Shown one piece after another: positions 63,760 through 64,000 of a stretch of 64,000 nt of DNA. The stretch comes from Methanosarcina acetivorans C2A (lineage in GTDB: Archaea > Halobacteriota > Methanosarcinia > Methanosarcinales > Methanosarcinaceae). A model generated the notes under the pieces. The model did no database searches. It was not told where the DNA came from and saw nothing but the letters and a program-made list of their open reading frames with translations. Position numbers and translations under genes: made by a program. The stretch is from contig NC_003552.1 in assembly GCF_000007345.1 (NCBI RefSeq), positions 310,001 through 374,000 on the forward strand, read 5' to 3'. The first letter of the stretch is position 1. Every line of letters starts with the position of its first letter.

Positions 63760-64000
63760 TTAACTCCGAAATATTATTGCATGATATTTGTATTCGTAAT
63801 ACATTGATTGTACACAAATCATTTCAAAACCATTTTTATTTGCAATTTTTTTAATTTTATTGGGATAATGGGAATACCCCAAAATGTCTCTTGGGCGTCT
63901 TTTCAAGCTTGCTGATATTGAATTTTTAACCCCGCAAACCGCTTTGGATAATATTTTCCGGCAACTTTTATCCTGTGAAAACAGCCCCATTTTCCATAAG
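63760..64000 (-). CDS. Partial gene at the window edge, unknown (possibly methyltransferase C-terminus)
   Basis: The frame is open to the end of the window and continues beyond it; an ATG at 63990 is probably internal. The last 80 residues read CGVKNSISASLKRRPRDILGYSHYPNKIKKIANKNGFEMICVQSMYYEYKYHAIIF split here by no stop, then the end. The ending resembles the C-terminal strands of SAM methyltransferases, but the N-terminal motifs are outside the window, so no function is assigned. Confidence 0.5.
   Translation of the reverse strand, partial: LWKMGLFSQDKSCRKILSKAVCGVKNSISASLKRRPRDILGYSHYPNKIKKIANKNGFEMICVQSMYYEYKYHAIIFRS

Overview
The window is archaeal chromosome from a Methanosarcina, most likely M. 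acetivorans or a close relative. The evidence is the complete methyl-H4MPT:coenzyme M methyltransferase operon (mtrEDCBAFGH), a complete molybdenum-type formylmethanofuran dehydrogenase operon in the order fmdEFACDB, a ModABC transporter whose ModC matches my memory of the structurally studied M. acetivorans protein, archaeal information-processing genes (TBP, SRP19, RNase P Rpp21, archease/RtcB), and AT-rich, repeat-laden spacers. The species is inference from memory, not from a search.

Layout. 0-10 kb is accessory: a lone HExxH protein, a Bax-inhibitor-1 pseudogene split by an IS200/IS605 element (tnpA/tnpB), two secreted proteins, a ThiC-family enzyme, and an orphan restriction-specificity-like gene with an in-frame amber codon. 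10-15.7 kb holds tRNA-Thr, a class II aldolase, a CDP-alcohol phosphatidyltransferase, archease plus RtcB, and a ribbon-helix-helix protein. 16-22 kb is the mtr operon (minus strand) with a clear terminator hairpin. 22.8-26.6 kb has a TIM-barrel protein, a TBP paralogue bracketed by an inverted repeat, and a Na+/solute symporter. 27-30.7 kb is modABC-modE. 30.9-35.4 kb is an RND exporter with two NEW3/COG1361-type partners, divergent from a TrmB regulator. 36.6-38.2 kb is an intact IS with 28-bp terminal inverted repeats and an 8-bp target duplication, inserted in a ~60-bp tandem repeat. 38.4-42.5 kb has housekeeping and envelope genes. 43.8 kb encodes a secreted protein with twelve tryptophans in exact heptad spacing. 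44.5-51.3 kb is a Nik/Opp-type ABC transporter bracketed by two paralogous SAM methyltransferases. 52.7-58.8 kb is fmdEFACDB behind a palindrome-rich promoter. 59-64 kb carries a PGF-CTERM protein, a SIMPL protein, a repeat block and a FemAB-like protein.

How it fits together. Fmd catalyses the first (or, reversed, last) step of the C1 pathway, with Mo supplied by ModABC under ModE. Mtr catalyses the Na+-pumping methyl transfer, using a cobamide held by MtrA. The Nik/Opp-type transporter may bring in a metal or small ligand. The most unusual items are the Trp-heptad secreted protein, the possible amber-decoded specificity protein, the RND gene that appears to lack a standard start codon for its first membrane helix, the TBP gene inside an inverted repeat, the methyltransferase-transporter cluster, and the nested palindromes before fmdE.
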